64,000 bases of DNA from JABAQJ01 sp046327745 (GCA_046327745.1 JAXLXV010000018.1:66668-130667); one strand, 5' to 3'; counted from the stretch's first letter, positions 25,035 through 33,786 are shown. Numbers and translations are program-made. The notes: a model not told the origin generated them from the sequence alone.

Positions 25035-25736
25035 CTACCCTAGGAGATCGAACCGTACCGGCCGCCGTCCGTTCTTCCGGCGCCGTGGCGCGTATCGAAA
25101 CAGTTGGGCTGGACGCCCCCGTCCTTCGCTGCGCCATTCATCGGTTGGTACTACGAGGTACGAGGCCTGAAGCGCGCGACGAAAACTTGCCTTGTGCAAT
25201 CTTCGTCCCAGCAACAGCTCGTATGCCTGCTGCAGTTCGCCAAGTGTGAACTGTTCGGGGAGCAGGCGAAACGCGACCGGTGCGTGATCCATGCGATGAC
25301 GGATCGATGACAGACCACTGTCGAGTATGGCGCGTTGGCGAGCGAGCAGAGTTGGCAACTGGCCGACGGGTATCCACGAATGTTTGTCTGTGACCTTTGA
25401 CTCTCCGCCATCAGCCATCAGAGCGACAAAAGCGACTGACAACACACTAGAGGCAGGGTGTTTGTGTCCGTCGGCGAACGCACCCACCTGATCGATCCAC
25501 GCCGCCCTGGTTCGTGACGCCGTCCGCACGATGCGCTGAGCAGCATCTTCCAGGCGCTCGCCGCCTGCTGTCACGTCCCACGGCAACTCCCAGTGTGCTC
25601 GAGCTCCACTCGAGCTAGAGTGCCTCATCAAGACAGCGAGCTGGCGACCCTGTGGCTTTACGATGATGACGTCAACCGTGAAGCCTGACCCGCGTGATGT
25701 CGATCTCTCTGGAGCGGGGGCGGGCCGTGAACGCAT
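25035..25736 (-). CDS. NrtR-type transcriptional regulator (Nudix-like sensor plus winged helix)
   Basis: This 233-residue protein has a Nudix-like domain (about residues 17-140) followed by a winged helix (150-228) with LPEQFTLGELQQAYELLLGRRLHKASFRRAL and GRGRPAQLFRY, the NrtR pattern. The Nudix box reads GGERLEDAAQRIVRTASRT, which lacks the catalytic glutamates, as in regulators that bind but do not cleave ADP-ribose or a related nucleotide. Family members control NAD synthesis or sugar use. No such target is adjacent. The ATG at 25736 lies 9 bp from a perfect inverted repeat, suggesting autoregulation. Confidence 0.8.
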   Translation of the reverse strand: MRSRPAPAPERSTSRGSGFTVDVIIVKPQGRQLAVLMRHSSSSGARAHWELPWDVTAGGERLEDAAQRIVRTASRTRAAWIDQVGAFADGHKHPASSVLSVAFVALMADGGESKVTDKHSWIPVGQLPTLLARQRAILDSGLSSIRHRMDHAPVAFRLLPEQFTLGELQQAYELLLGRRLHKASFRRALQASYLVVPTDEWRSEGRGRPAQLFRYAPRRRKNGRRPVRFDLLG

Positions 25737-25744
25737 GCGGGCGA

Positions 25745-25767
25745 ATTAGTAGCGCACTGAAACTAAT
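25745..25767. promoter_or_regulatory. Candidate operator ATTAGT-N11-ACTAAT before the NrtR-type gene
   Basis: Two perfect 6-bp arms are separated by 11 bp, immediately upstream of the regulator start codon. The spacing puts the arm centres about 17 bp apart, suitable for a dimeric winged-helix protein. ACTAAT also occurs as a half site at 24965-24970. Confidence 0.5.
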
Positions 25768-25825
25768 GTCAAGCCCTCACACGCTACGCATCACGACGCA
25801 GATTTATCGCGGCCCCGCGCGCCCG

Positions 25826-27688
25826 TCAATCCGGGCGCGTTGTCGTATTCTGTGACAGTGCCGGCCGTTGCACGCCACTACCGTAGGGAAGGAGTGGAGG
25901 AATCGAGATCGGCAGTTTGCCCGTGATGGGCCGTCGTCCCACCAGCGCGCGGGCGGCCGCACGTTGAGAGGCAGCACCCCCTCCCCACGCAACCATATAC
26001 GTCGGCACCGAGGGGACTTGTTGCAGCAGATAGGGTGTGCCAAATGAAATCAGCACCACGCTCTTCCCGCGCGCCACCACGCTGTTCACAAAGTCGGCAA
26101 ACGCACTCGGAGCAGCCGCCGTGGCAGACTCCGAATTGATATTGAGGTAGTTGCAGATGACGACGAGGTCTGCACCGTCAATAGCGCGATCCGCTGCTTC
26201 GGTTCTCGGCGCGTCTTCGTCCGCATTCATCCACACGTGCGCCACTTGGGGGACCGAACGTCGAACTTCCGCCAGGAAGCTCGTGCCCGCGCCAAGGTCT
26301 GCACGCCGTGCATATGTGACGACCGCCAGCTTCGGTGCGCGCCCCGCTGTGCCCGATATGGGCACACTACTCGTAGCGTCGCGGGCAAGGACAATCGACC
26401 GCTCGGCAACCTCCTCTGCGAGACGCTGGTGAGAGGAATCACCGACGATCGCGCGAACCCGCTCCAGGGAAACCTGCCGATCGCTGTTCAAGTGAAAACG
26501 AACCTTGAGCGCCAAAACGCGCCGGACCGACGCGTTCAGCTGAGCCTCCGAATAACGCCCTTCACTAACTCCGCTCACCACGGCGTCAATCGTGGCGGAC
26601 ACGTCGGAGGGCATGAGAAGCACGTCGTTGCCGGCGGCAATGGCTCGCTTTGCGGCTTCAGCTGCACCGTATGTATCCACGACGCCCTTCATGTCCATGG
26701 CATCAGTGACCAAGAGTCCTTGAAAGCCTAGTGACTTTCGGAGCAGGTCGGTCATTACACGGGGAGAAAGCGTCGCCGGCACCCCGCTCGAGTCCAAGGC
26801 GGGAAGAAAACCGTGGAAGGTCATGATCGCCCCAACGCCTGCCCCGATGGCGGCCCGGAATGGCACCAGCTCCAACGAATCAAGCCGCTCACGGCTGGCA
26901 CGCACAACGCTCAGGGCCAGATGCGAGTTCGTCTCCGTGTCACCGTGTCCAGGAAAGTGCTTCCCCGTGGCCAGTACGCCGCCGTCCTGCAAGCCGCGGA
27001 TGTTCGCGGCGCCCAACATAGCCGTTAGCCTCGCGTCTTCGGAAAACGCGCGCGCCCCAATTACGGGATTTGCTGGATTGTTGTTCACATCCAGCACGGG
27101 ATTGAAAGCGATGTGAATTCCGAGAGCTCGCGCCTCTTGCGCGGTGGCACGGCCAAACGCGTACGCCAGGGCAGAGTCGCGTGTCGCTCCCAAGGCCATT
27201 TGAAGGGGGAAGGTCGTCGCGCCACCCAAGTCGATGGCATTCGGTAGGAAGTACCCGCCGCGTGCCCTGAATCCGACTCCGGTCTCCATGTCTGCACTGA
27301 TCAACAGCGGGAGCTGGCTCTGTCGCTGCAGCGCGTTCGCCTTGGCCGCGATATCCAGAGGTGAACCAACAGACATTATGAAACCACCGACGTGCTGCTC
27401 GCGCACCAATCGCGTTATCCGGGTCCACTCAGCGCTCCCTTCGGCAACGTAGTCGCCGAGGATCCACGGCCATACCAACTGCGCGGCACGATCCCGAATG
27501 GTCATGGAGGCCAACACGGAGTCTGCCCATCGACCACTCGACGCCGACGAGGCCACATTTGGTGTTGTGACCACGTGCGTCCCGGGAGCCTGACAACCCA
27601 TCATCGCAACGACGATCGCGGAGAGGCACAAGCTCCGCCGCCGGGTCGCCGTTGCCGTCCGGCCGATCGCGCCCGAACTCACTACCAC
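25826..27688 (-). CDS. Glycoside hydrolase family 3 lipoprotein (NagZ-like beta-N-acetylhexosaminidase with C-terminal domain)
   Basis: This 620-residue exported enzyme has a lipobox-like MMGC near residue 32. The barrel shows KHFPGHGDTETNSH, the Asp-His general acid/base dyad of NagZ-type enzymes, and FQGLLVTDAMDM with the nucleophile Asp. After the barrel is a C-terminal alpha/beta domain (about residues 430-600) that single-domain NagZ proteins lack. It probably removes N-acetylglucosamine or another sugar from muropeptides or glycans in the periplasm. The GTG at 27688 overlaps the end of the Fe(II)-trafficking gene, so the two are coupled. Confidence 0.87.
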   Translation of the reverse strand: MVVSSGAIGRTATATRRRSLCLSAIVVAMMGCQAPGTHVVTTPNVASSASSGRWADSVLASMTIRDRAAQLVWPWILGDYVAEGSAEWTRITRLVREQHVGGFIMSVGSPLDIAAKANALQRQSQLPLLISADMETGVGFRARGGYFLPNAIDLGGATTFPLQMALGATRDSALAYAFGRATAQEARALGIHIAFNPVLDVNNNPANPVIGARAFSEDARLTAMLGAANIRGLQDGGVLATGKHFPGHGDTETNSHLALSVVRASRERLDSLELVPFRAAIGAGVGAIMTFHGFLPALDSSGVPATLSPRVMTDLLRKSLGFQGLLVTDAMDMKGVVDTYGAAEAAKRAIAAGNDVLLMPSDVSATIDAVVSGVSEGRYSEAQLNASVRRVLALKVRFHLNSDRQVSLERVRAIVGDSSHQRLAEEVAERSIVLARDATSSVPISGTAGRAPKLAVVTYARRADLGAGTSFLAEVRRSVPQVAHVWMNADEDAPRTEAADRAIDGADLVVICNYLNINSESATAAAPSAFADFVNSVVARGKSVVLISFGTPYLLQQVPSVPTYMVAWGGGAASQRAAARALVGRRPITGKLPISIPPLLPYGSGVQRPALSQNTTTRPD

Positions 27689-27960
27689 GCGATCGTCCCC
27701 TTCTTTGACGTGTCTACGTCTTCACTCGCGCCGGACTTGAAGAGAAACGCCTGCATGTTCTTCGTCAGGAACTGGCGAGCCTGGGGATCCATCACATTCA
27801 GGCCGTAATGATTGATGAGCATGGTTTGCTGCTTGAGCCAATCACTCCAGCACGGTTGACAGATCTCGTTTACGACTCGAGCACCAATCGGACCGGGGAA
27901 GGGGGGGCGTTCAAACGCCGGGCGCGTCGCGCCACAGCGAGAGCAGGTGATGTCAGGCAT
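27682..27960 (-). CDS. Fe(II)-trafficking/oxidative-damage protection protein (YggX family) with an added CxxC pair
   Basis: This 92-residue protein aligns with YggX: GPIGARVVNEICQPCWSDWLKQQTMLINHYGLN and FLTKNMQAFLF are the family core. Unlike the enterobacterial protein it begins ITCSRCGATRP, so with CQPC it has four cysteines that could hold zinc or iron. YggX proteins protect labile iron-sulfur clusters. The ATG at 27960 has TTGAGG six bases upstream and lies only about 10 bases after a terminator-like hairpin. It overlaps the GH3 gene. Confidence 0.82.
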   Translation of the reverse strand: MPDITCSRCGATRPAFERPPFPGPIGARVVNEICQPCWSDWLKQQTMLINHYGLNVMDPQARQFLTKNMQAFLFKSGASEDVDTSKKGTIAW

Positions 27961-27971
27961 GATGTGCCTCA

Positions 27972-28012
27972 AGAAAAACGGCGACGCCCCCGACTCCGGG
28001 AGCGTCGCCGTT
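27972..28012 (-). terminator. Terminator after the desaturase gene, immediately before the yggX start
   Basis: On the minus strand an 11-bp stem AACGGCGACGC / GCGTCGCCGTT (arms 28012-28002 and 27987-27977) is followed by TTTC. It ends only about 10 bases before the Shine-Dalgarno of the next gene. It may be an attenuator within the run rather than a simple end. Confidence 0.8.
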
Positions 28013-28025
28013 GAAGCTTTCTACG

Positions 28026-28781
28026 TTAGGCGTCGCTGCGCGCGTATTGCACCTTGGCCAAACCAAAGAGCGAGAGCAGGCGAATATAGATCCATCCGAT
28101 GTCGAACTCGAACCAACGATGCTGGAACTTCGCCGAATGCGGATCCGCATGGTGGTTGTTGTGCAACTCCTCGCCGCCAAGCCAAATCGCCAACGGGACG
28201 ATATTGCGACTCTCGTCCTTCACTTCGTGATTCCGGTAGCCCCAGGCGTGACCTACGCCGTTGATGATGCCGGCAGCCCAGAACGGGATCCAAGCCATTT
28301 GAACTGCCCACACGAGTCCGCCGACGAAGAACCCGAACAGATAGACATCTGCGACCAGCATGATCACAATCCCAAGCCAGTTGAAGCGACTCAGGAGCAG
28401 GCGCTCAAGCAAGTCGTTAGGCGTTCCGCGGCCATACTTTTCCAGAACTCCGGGCTGTCGCACGGCGCGTCGATAGTAGAAGGCGCCCTTGAGCACGATG
28501 TTCCGCAACCCCTCCACCAACGGCGAGTGCGGGTCACCTTCGCGATCCGCGAAGGCGTGGTGCTTTCTATGACACGCCACCCATTCCTTGGTGATGATCG
28601 CGGTCGTAAGCCAAAGCCACAGCCTCATTGGGAGCGCGGCCAAGGCGTGGATCCGGACGGCCCGATGAGTCTGCGCCCTGTGCAAGAACAGGGTCACGCA
28701 GACATTCGTGATATGACCCGCTATCACGACGAAGAGGATTGGCTTCCACCAAGCCGTTCCCCAGCTACCAAACTCCGGCAT
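28026..28781 (-). CDS. Membrane fatty-acid/acyl-CoA desaturase
   Basis: This 251-residue di-iron desaturase has histidine boxes HRAQTHR, HRKHH and HNNHH and four hydrophobic segments, so it should introduce a double bond (delta-9 type) into acyl chains in the membrane. The ATG at 28781 fits the family; the frame is open to 28955 but the added residues look random. The stop codon lies inside one copy of the CCTAACG heptamer. The 268-bp region upstream (28782-29049) holds its promoter and no gene I can support. Confidence 0.92.
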   Translation of the reverse strand: MPEFGSWGTAWWKPILFVVIAGHITNVCVTLFLHRAQTHRAVRIHALAALPMRLWLWLTTAIITKEWVACHRKHHAFADREGDPHSPLVEGLRNIVLKGAFYYRRAVRQPGVLEKYGRGTPNDLLERLLLSRFNWLGIVIMLVADVYLFGFFVGGLVWAVQMAWIPFWAAGIINGVGHAWGYRNHEVKDESRNIVPLAIWLGGEELHNNHHADPHSAKFQHRWFEFDIGWIYIRLLSLFGLAKVQYARSDA

Positions 28782-29049
28782 GAAATTCGTCTCCGCGCAT
28801 GTGAGTCCGGCCCGATCCCATCCCAATCCCCTGCCACTCAGTCTTGCCACCAAACAAAGGTTGACCGTGCAGCCAGATAATGTAGCCCTCCGTGGGAGAT
28901 CGTCCAACTGCCATGGCCAATTGCACGGGACGGCACACCTCGACCCTCTCAGCAAGGAGTTAACCTCCGTACTGCCTTAATGATGGGCACTAGCGAGAGT
29001 CAGCTGACGAACTCAAGTTCTGCCCCTTCCAGCGTCGAGACTCAGGGGC

Positions 29050-29571
29050 ATGATAGACCGAACACAGCCACCCCAACGTCGGAACGGCATTCGGACCCTT
29101 TGCTGCCACCGGCTCCTTTTTGGAGTCGTGCGGGCGGCGGCGGCTCTCGGCCTGTCGCTTTCTACCGCCCAGGCTCAGGGTCTCCGTTCCGCCACGGCCT
29201 CCGTCTCGCTGGTCGTCATAAAACCCGCGGCCGACGAGTCCGGAGTCCGAACACGGGACGGGTCGATCGCAATCCCGTCAGAATGGGCAAGCGCTGATGA
29301 GATCACGGTGGAATCGGACGTGACGCTCAGCGAGACACCGGAAAACCGGGGTTTCCGGCTCTTTGTCCGCGACGCGACGCATCGGCTCGTTGAGCTGCGG
29401 GTCGGCGCTCAAGTACGCATCGCAACGGCTTCGTCCAAGGCTCAGGTGCGTCTGCTACTTGGAGCTGACGAACAGGCGCGCTCGGCCCCCCTCGTCCGCG
29501 CCGTTGCGCGTTGGCGAGACACGGAACGACGGGAGGTTCGCTTGCTGCCGGTCGCGGTCGGCGCGCCTTAA
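29050..29571 (+). CDS. Secreted protein of unknown function, convergent with the chaperone-usher-like operon
   Basis: This 173-residue protein has a signal peptide ending STAQAQ near residue 43. The mature part is beta-rich, cysteine-free and starts ASVSLVVIKP. Its size and composition resemble the three subunit-like proteins of the facing operon, though I see no shared motif, so a link is speculative. Its TAA stop overlaps the stop of the barrel gene (TTAA). The function is unknown. Confidence 0.55.
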   Translation: MIDRTQPPQRRNGIRTLCCHRLLFGVVRAAAALGLSLSTAQAQGLRSATASVSLVVIKPAADESGVRTRDGSIAIPSEWASADEITVESDVTLSETPENRGFRLFVRDATHRLVELRVGAQVRIATASSKAQVRLLLGADEQARSAPLVRAVARWRDTERREVRLLPVAVGAP

Positions 29572-31193
29572 CGAGCTGGGGCTCGACGGACCACGACCAC
29601 TACCGGCGTCGCGCGCGCATCGGTCGCCGGCGTCACCTTGGTTGGCGCCGTGACGACCTCGAAGGTCCCAGGGATTAGAAAGTCGTCAGGCACAACGCGA
29701 AACGTCAGTGCGCGAGAGGTGCTGCGCCGCGCGAAGAACTGGCCCCGTGAATCGGTATACACCGTTTCACCGCCGATCTCGAGCGCGGCCCCCTCAATAG
29801 CCTGCTGCTGCTCATCGACGACACGGCCGAGCACAACGTACCGGTCGATGCGTCCGCCACTGGCGACCATCGACGAACCGAGCCCTGCGAGCCCGCGATA
29901 CAGGAACGTGCTCCCCGACGCGGCATAGTTGACGCGTCCATCGGGGGTCACGAACGATCCAACGCTCAATTGGTATGCGCCGATCTGGCCACGCGCGTTC
30001 AGGCCGAGCGAGTGCACGAAGGGGTTCGCCGTCCGATAGGGCGTGTGCACGATCTGATAGTCGATACTCAGCGAATTCAAGCCGGAGCTCACGCCTCCGC
30101 CAAACGACACAGACGTTCTTCCATTCTCGTGCGTAATCATCTGCAGGAGGTTGAATTGCGGCGACACCGCCTCTCGCAGGTACAGAATCGGTGTGGTCGA
30201 ACGTGCCTCTACCGGCTCCCACACACGCAACAAATACAGATCCGTCTGCAACCAACGGTTGACGTTGTGAGACGCGCTGGCAAAGGACGACACATTCCGA
30301 ACATGTTGAGCGTTCGCGTCGAACACTCCGCCGCTGAGCGTGATGAAGTCGCTGCGCCAGTTGGCCGAGATCTGATTCAGCGACGCGCGGCTCGCGATTG
30401 TTGTACCTGACGAGTCTTGCCGGAAGTGTTGTCGGCCGAACGATAGCGTGGCACTCGGCGACAGTCGAACCGTCGTGAGCACGTTCTCCCGCTCAACTTC
30501 GCTCTGATACGGCATCGGAACATCCGCTCGACGGTATCCGCTCCCTGACAGGACGTATTGCCCTTTCACATCCACGCGCGAGCTCCGCGAGTCGACCGAT
30601 ACGGCGCCGTACGGCGCGTTATTGCCCACACCGACGGTCGCACTCGTGCTGAGGGCGGATCTTGGACGCCAGGTGGCGCCGGTGAAGAGTGATTGTCGAG
30701 TGGTGAGCAGCGCGTCGCCGAAGAAGGACAGCGTTCGGCTGTAGTTGTGCTCCGCATGTACGTATCCGAGGGCGTGCTCGGCCCGGCTGGCGGAGAAGAA
30801 CGGCGCTGCCAATGCGCTCGCGCTCGCGCCCGCGAACACTCGCAGGGTGGTGCGTCCACGCAGCCCTTGAAGGCCGACGCCTTGAACCAATACCGCGCTG
30901 CCCGCACCAAACTCGTCGCTCGGGAGATCGATACTCAAGAGGTCGTTGCCGACTCGAAGTGTGTCGTGCCCAATGAGATGCCGACTCGTGGCCGTGAGGC
31001 GCAACCCATCGAGGTACCCCACGCCGATGCTGGCCTCGTAGCCGTTCCCCCAGATGTTCACGGCACCGCCATAGCCCGCGAATAGTGACGAGCCACCGCC
31101 CTGAATCTGGAACACCTGCGCGCGCGCAATCGCCGGTGCGATGCTCAGCCAGGCGATGCATGCCAGCCTAACAACACGGCCCATGCCATCCAT
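29568..31193 (-). CDS. Outer-membrane beta-barrel with C-terminal carboxypeptidase-regulatory-like domain (usher-like candidate)
   Basis: This 541-residue exported protein has a signal peptide to about residue 25, then about 420 residues of alternating hydrophobic strands typical of a large barrel of perhaps 20-26 strands. The C-terminal 95 residues (GRVVDEQQQAIEGAALEIGGETVYTDSRGQ) form a small beta-sandwich like the regulatory domain of carboxypeptidases and the C-terminal domains of ushers. It is the last gene of an operon with a PapD-like chaperone and three subunit-like proteins, which suggests it exports or anchors them. It is shorter than classical ushers (about 800 residues) and shows no evident plug or N-terminal domain. 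Confidence 0.65.
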   Translation of the reverse strand: MDGMGRVVRLACIAWLSIAPAIARAQVFQIQGGGSSLFAGYGGAVNIWGNGYEASIGVGYLDGLRLTATSRHLIGHDTLRVGNDLLSIDLPSDEFGAGSAVLVQGVGLQGLRGRTTLRVFAGASASALAAPFFSASRAEHALGYVHAEHNYSRTLSFFGDALLTTRQSLFTGATWRPRSALSTSATVGVGNNAPYGAVSVDSRSSRVDVKGQYVLSGSGYRRADVPMPYQSEVERENVLTTVRLSPSATLSFGRQHFRQDSSGTTIASRASLNQISANWRSDFITLSGGVFDANAQHVRNVSSFASASHNVNRWLQTDLYLLRVWEPVEARSTTPILYLREAVSPQFNLLQMITHENGRTSVSFGGGVSSGLNSLSIDYQIVHTPYRTANPFVHSLGLNARGQIGAYQLSVGSFVTPDGRVNYAASGSTFLYRGLAGLGSSMVASGGRIDRYVVLGRVVDEQQQAIEGAALEIGGETVYTDSRGQFFARRSTSRALTFRVVPDDFLIPGTFEVVTAPTKVTPATDARATPVVVVVRRAPAR

Positions 31194-31195
31194 GG

Positions 31196-31807
31196 TCAGT
31201 ACGCCACCGCACGAATGTTCAGCGTACCTGCGTAGGTTCCGTTGGGGAGGCTCGGTATGCCCCTCAAATCAAGTTGCAGATCCAGATTGTCCGTGCGCTG
31301 GCCAATGACATTGAACGGCCACAGGACCACCTGTCGAAACAGGTGCAGACTTCCGCCTGGCGTGCCAACGCCGCCAACCGGGTTTTGCGAGAAAGCTGTG
31401 AACGCGGTCGGCCGACCCGTGGTCACGCGCCCGAGCATACGCGACGAGGGAAGGGTATTCGAACCGTTTACCAGCGCGGCGGTAGGGGTCGTGAAATACG
31501 CCACCAGATCAATCGTGGAGATCAGGTTCGAGAGATTCCACGAGGTATTGATCTGCACCGGCGTGGGGAACGCATTCACGCGATTGTCGAGGAGCGAGGC
31601 GATGGTCTGCGTGCCGCCCGAGCTGATAAGGACCGTGAGCGTGGCGGCAACACCTGCATCCGCGGCGACCTGCGGCGTGGACCAGAGAGAGGAGACGGAC
31701 GCCGTGATCGGTGCGGTCGTCGTAATTGAGCCTACCTGCGCGAAGGCCGCCCGCGTCAAACTGACGCTGGCGGCGAGGAAGGCGACGATGACCGACCACT
31801 GTTTCAT
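31196..31807 (-). CDS. Secreted subunit-like protein 3 (paralogue)
   Basis: This 203-residue protein has a signal peptide ending RAAFAQ. The mature part is beta-rich and cysteine-free and shares with its two neighbours SGGTQT, the D-N-x-N-x-F-x-TPV block, LVAYF, AFxQN-x-GG-x-G, RTDNLDLQ and the ending GTYAGTLNIRAV. It carries an insertion of about 15 residues near the start and another near LFRQVVLWP, so it may be a specialised (tip or base) subunit. The ATG at 31807 precedes the signal peptide. The barrel gene follows after 2 bp. Confidence 0.65.
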   Translation of the reverse strand: MKQWSVIVAFLAASVSLTRAAFAQVGSITTTAPITASVSSLWSTPQVAADAGVAATLTVLISSGGTQTIASLLDNRVNAFPTPVQINTSWNLSNLISTIDLVAYFTTPTAALVNGSNTLPSSRMLGRVTTGRPTAFTAFSQNPVGGVGTPGGSLHLFRQVVLWPFNVIGQRTDNLDLQLDLRGIPSLPNGTYAGTLNIRAVAY

Positions 31808-31853
31808 GGTCCGCGCGGTGGGCTCCATGGAGGTCGCGGCGATCGACGCAGCG

Positions 31854-32447
31854 TCATATCGCGATCGCCCGCACGTTGACGGTGCCCGTCCACACGCCGG
31901 CATTGATCGGCGCCTGCCCGGTCAGGTCGAGTTGCAGCTCCAGATCGAGCGTGCGGCTCGCCTTCTGATTGGCGGCGGTGATCGGAATGCGAAACAGACG
32001 CAGCGTAGCACCGTTCACACCGACGCCGCGCGTGGAGTTCTGTGTGAACGCCGTCCATGTGGTGGGCTGCCAGGTGGTGATCGGTGTCGTCAACACGCGA
32101 CCCTTCATGCGCGCGGTGGAAAGCACACTGGTGCCATTGACGAGCGCTTGCGCAGGATTCGTGAAGTAGGCGACCAGACGCACGGTCGGGACACCGCCCG
32201 GAAGGTCCCACGATGTTTGAATTCGAACTGGCGTCGGGAAATTGTTGGCGGTGTTGTCGACGATGCTCGTCAGCGTTTGCGATGAACCGCTGACCACGGA
32301 GACGGAAATCGAAGATCCCTTGGTCGCCGCGATCGACACCGTGCGGACTACCGAAAGAAGACCGGGTTGTGCTTCGATTCGACCAACCGGCAGCACCAAC
32401 GCGAGAACGAAGGCCAGCGCGCGCCATAGGGGAGTCGAGGTCGTCAT
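31854..32447 (-). CDS. Secreted subunit-like protein 2 (paralogue)
   Basis: This 197-residue protein has a signal peptide ending GRIEAQ. It shows the same blocks as the other two: SGSSQT, DNTANNFPTPV, LVAYFTNPAQALVNG, AFTQN, LDLELQLDLTGQ and the final WTGTVNVRAI strand. The N-terminal LLSVVRTVSIAATK closely matches subunit 1 and would fit a donor or first strand. There are no cysteines, so folding would not depend on disulfides. It lies 31 bp after the chaperone gene. Confidence 0.65.
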   Translation of the reverse strand: MTTSTPLWRALAFVLALVLPVGRIEAQPGLLSVVRTVSIAATKGSSISVSVVSGSSQTLTSIVDNTANNFPTPVRIQTSWDLPGGVPTVRLVAYFTNPAQALVNGTSVLSTARMKGRVLTTPITTWQPTTWTAFTQNSTRGVGVNGATLRLFRIPITAANQKASRTLDLELQLDLTGQAPINAGVWTGTVNVRAIAI

Positions 32448-32478
32448 CGTGCGTTCCCGTCATTCGTCAGCAAGGGAA

Positions 32479-33174
32479 CTACCGGTCGCCTGACTTTCGC
32501 CGTTCTTCGACGGTGAAATTGGCAAAGCGCAGGAACAAGTGCTCGGGAGCCGCATCGGCCGTCCAGGGGATTTCGACTCGGCGGCGGCTTTGCGGAAACA
32601 GCGGGAAGCCCCCGCCTGGCGTCGCGGTGTGCCCGTCGCCTGCTACCTCAGACATCAGCACTCGCCCCAGCGCGTCAGAGGTGTTCTCCAGCTCAACGAT
32701 CGCCCGCTTCGCCGTGGAATCGAATGCAAAGCTCCGGACGGCGACGTCGGTCCGACGAAGCGGTTGCTTTTGAAGAAGGTAGATCACGTGCGGAAGTTCG
32801 ATGCGGACATTCAATCCGTTCGACGTGCGGGCACCTGACATCGCGCTGATCACCTGGAACCAGGCTGGCAGTTGTGAAGCCGATGCTTCGTAGAAGACGG
32901 TGTAGCTCTGCAGCGGTGGGATCTTGAAGCTCATGGCCGACAGCTTCAGGTGAACGCGTGCCGTGTCGAACGGTTCGTCGAACAATTCACCCGTTGCATC
33001 CACCCGAAACCCGCGTGGTTCAAGGACCACGGTCATCGGAAAAACGGTTTCGTTGACCAGCTCGAACTTTCCCCGCGCAACTTCTGGATATTCGACCACC
33101 GCTGGACGCACCGTTTGGGCGTCCAGCGGCACCGCGGCCAGCAACGCCAGGATCCAAAGTCCCGTTTTGCGCAT
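32479..33174 (-). CDS. PapD-like periplasmic chaperone
   Basis: This 231-residue exported protein has a signal peptide ending PLDAQ. Residues 25-130 have the layout of the first Ig domain of pilus chaperones, with AVVEYPEVARGKFELVNETVFPM for the first strands and FKIPPLQSYTVFYEASASQLP for the F1-G1 region, where alternating hydrophobic residues donate a strand to the subunit. A second beta domain follows (140-225). It lies between subunit genes 1 and 2, which supports a subunit-chaperone role. Sequence similarity to known chaperones is low, so this call relies on fold pattern and context. Confidence 0.6.
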   Translation of the reverse strand: MRKTGLWILALLAAVPLDAQTVRPAVVEYPEVARGKFELVNETVFPMTVVLEPRGFRVDATGELFDEPFDTARVHLKLSAMSFKIPPLQSYTVFYEASASQLPAWFQVISAMSGARTSNGLNVRIELPHVIYLLQKQPLRRTDVAVRSFAFDSTAKRAIVELENTSDALGRVLMSEVAGDGHTATPGGGFPLFPQSRRRVEIPWTADAAPEHLFLRFANFTVEERRKSGDR

Positions 33175-33201
33175 GGGCGGTTTCCGTCGATTGGGCGAAG
33201 G

Positions 33202-33768
33202 CTACTGGGTAACGGCGCGCAGGTTCAGCGTGCCGGCGTACGTACCGGCGGTCGCCGTCTGGCCCGTCAGGTCAATCTGGAGGTCGAGATTGTCCGTGCG
33301 CGATGACTTCTTGTTCACACCGGTGATGGCCGTGGTGAACAGCAGGAGCGAACCGCCAGCCTGACCAGCGCCGCCGACGGCGTTCTGGGTGAAAGCTGTG
33401 AAGGCCACTGGCGTGCCCGTCGACATCTTGCCCTTCATGAGGCTGGACGTGATGAAGTCCGTGCCGTTAGCCAACGCCTGCGCGGGATTGGAGAAGTAGC
33501 CCACCAAGCTGACAGACGCAGCTGACGGGTTGATGTCCCACGCCGTCGTGATGTTCACGGGCGTCGAGAAATTGTTGGCGACGTTGTCCGTCAGGTTCGC
33601 CATCGTCTGCGTGCCGCCCGAATTCACGGTCACGGTGAGGGACGTCGGCTTCGTCGCGTTGATCGTAACCGTGGCGATATTCGACAGGAGGCCGGCCTGA
33701 GCCTGCGCAGTACCGGCAAAGGCGGCGACAGCAATAAGTCCATTACGGAGCGTGCGGAACGAGAGCAT
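33202..33768 (-). CDS. Secreted subunit-like protein 1 (probable major subunit)
   Basis: This 188-residue protein has a signal peptide ending GTAQAQ. It is the first and simplest of three paralogues, with IATVTINATKPTSLTV, SGGTQTMANLTDN, WDINPSAASVSLVGYF, AFTQNAVGGAG, LDLQIDLTGQ and GTYAGTLNLRAV. It has no cysteine and is rich in Thr, Ala, Asn and Gly, as in major pilins of chaperone-usher systems. It is 27 bp upstream of the chaperone gene. A family link to spore-coat-U/Csu-type subunits is possible but needs a profile search. Confidence 0.65.
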   Translation of the reverse strand: MLSFRTLRNGLIAVAAFAGTAQAQAGLLSNIATVTINATKPTSLTVTVNSGGTQTMANLTDNVANNFSTPVNITTAWDINPSAASVSLVGYFSNPAQALANGTDFITSSLMKGKMSTGTPVAFTAFTQNAVGGAGQAGGSLLLFTTAITGVNKKSSRTDNLDLQIDLTGQTATAGTYAGTLNLRAVTQ

Positions 33769-33786
33769 GAGCGGATCCTCGATCGG

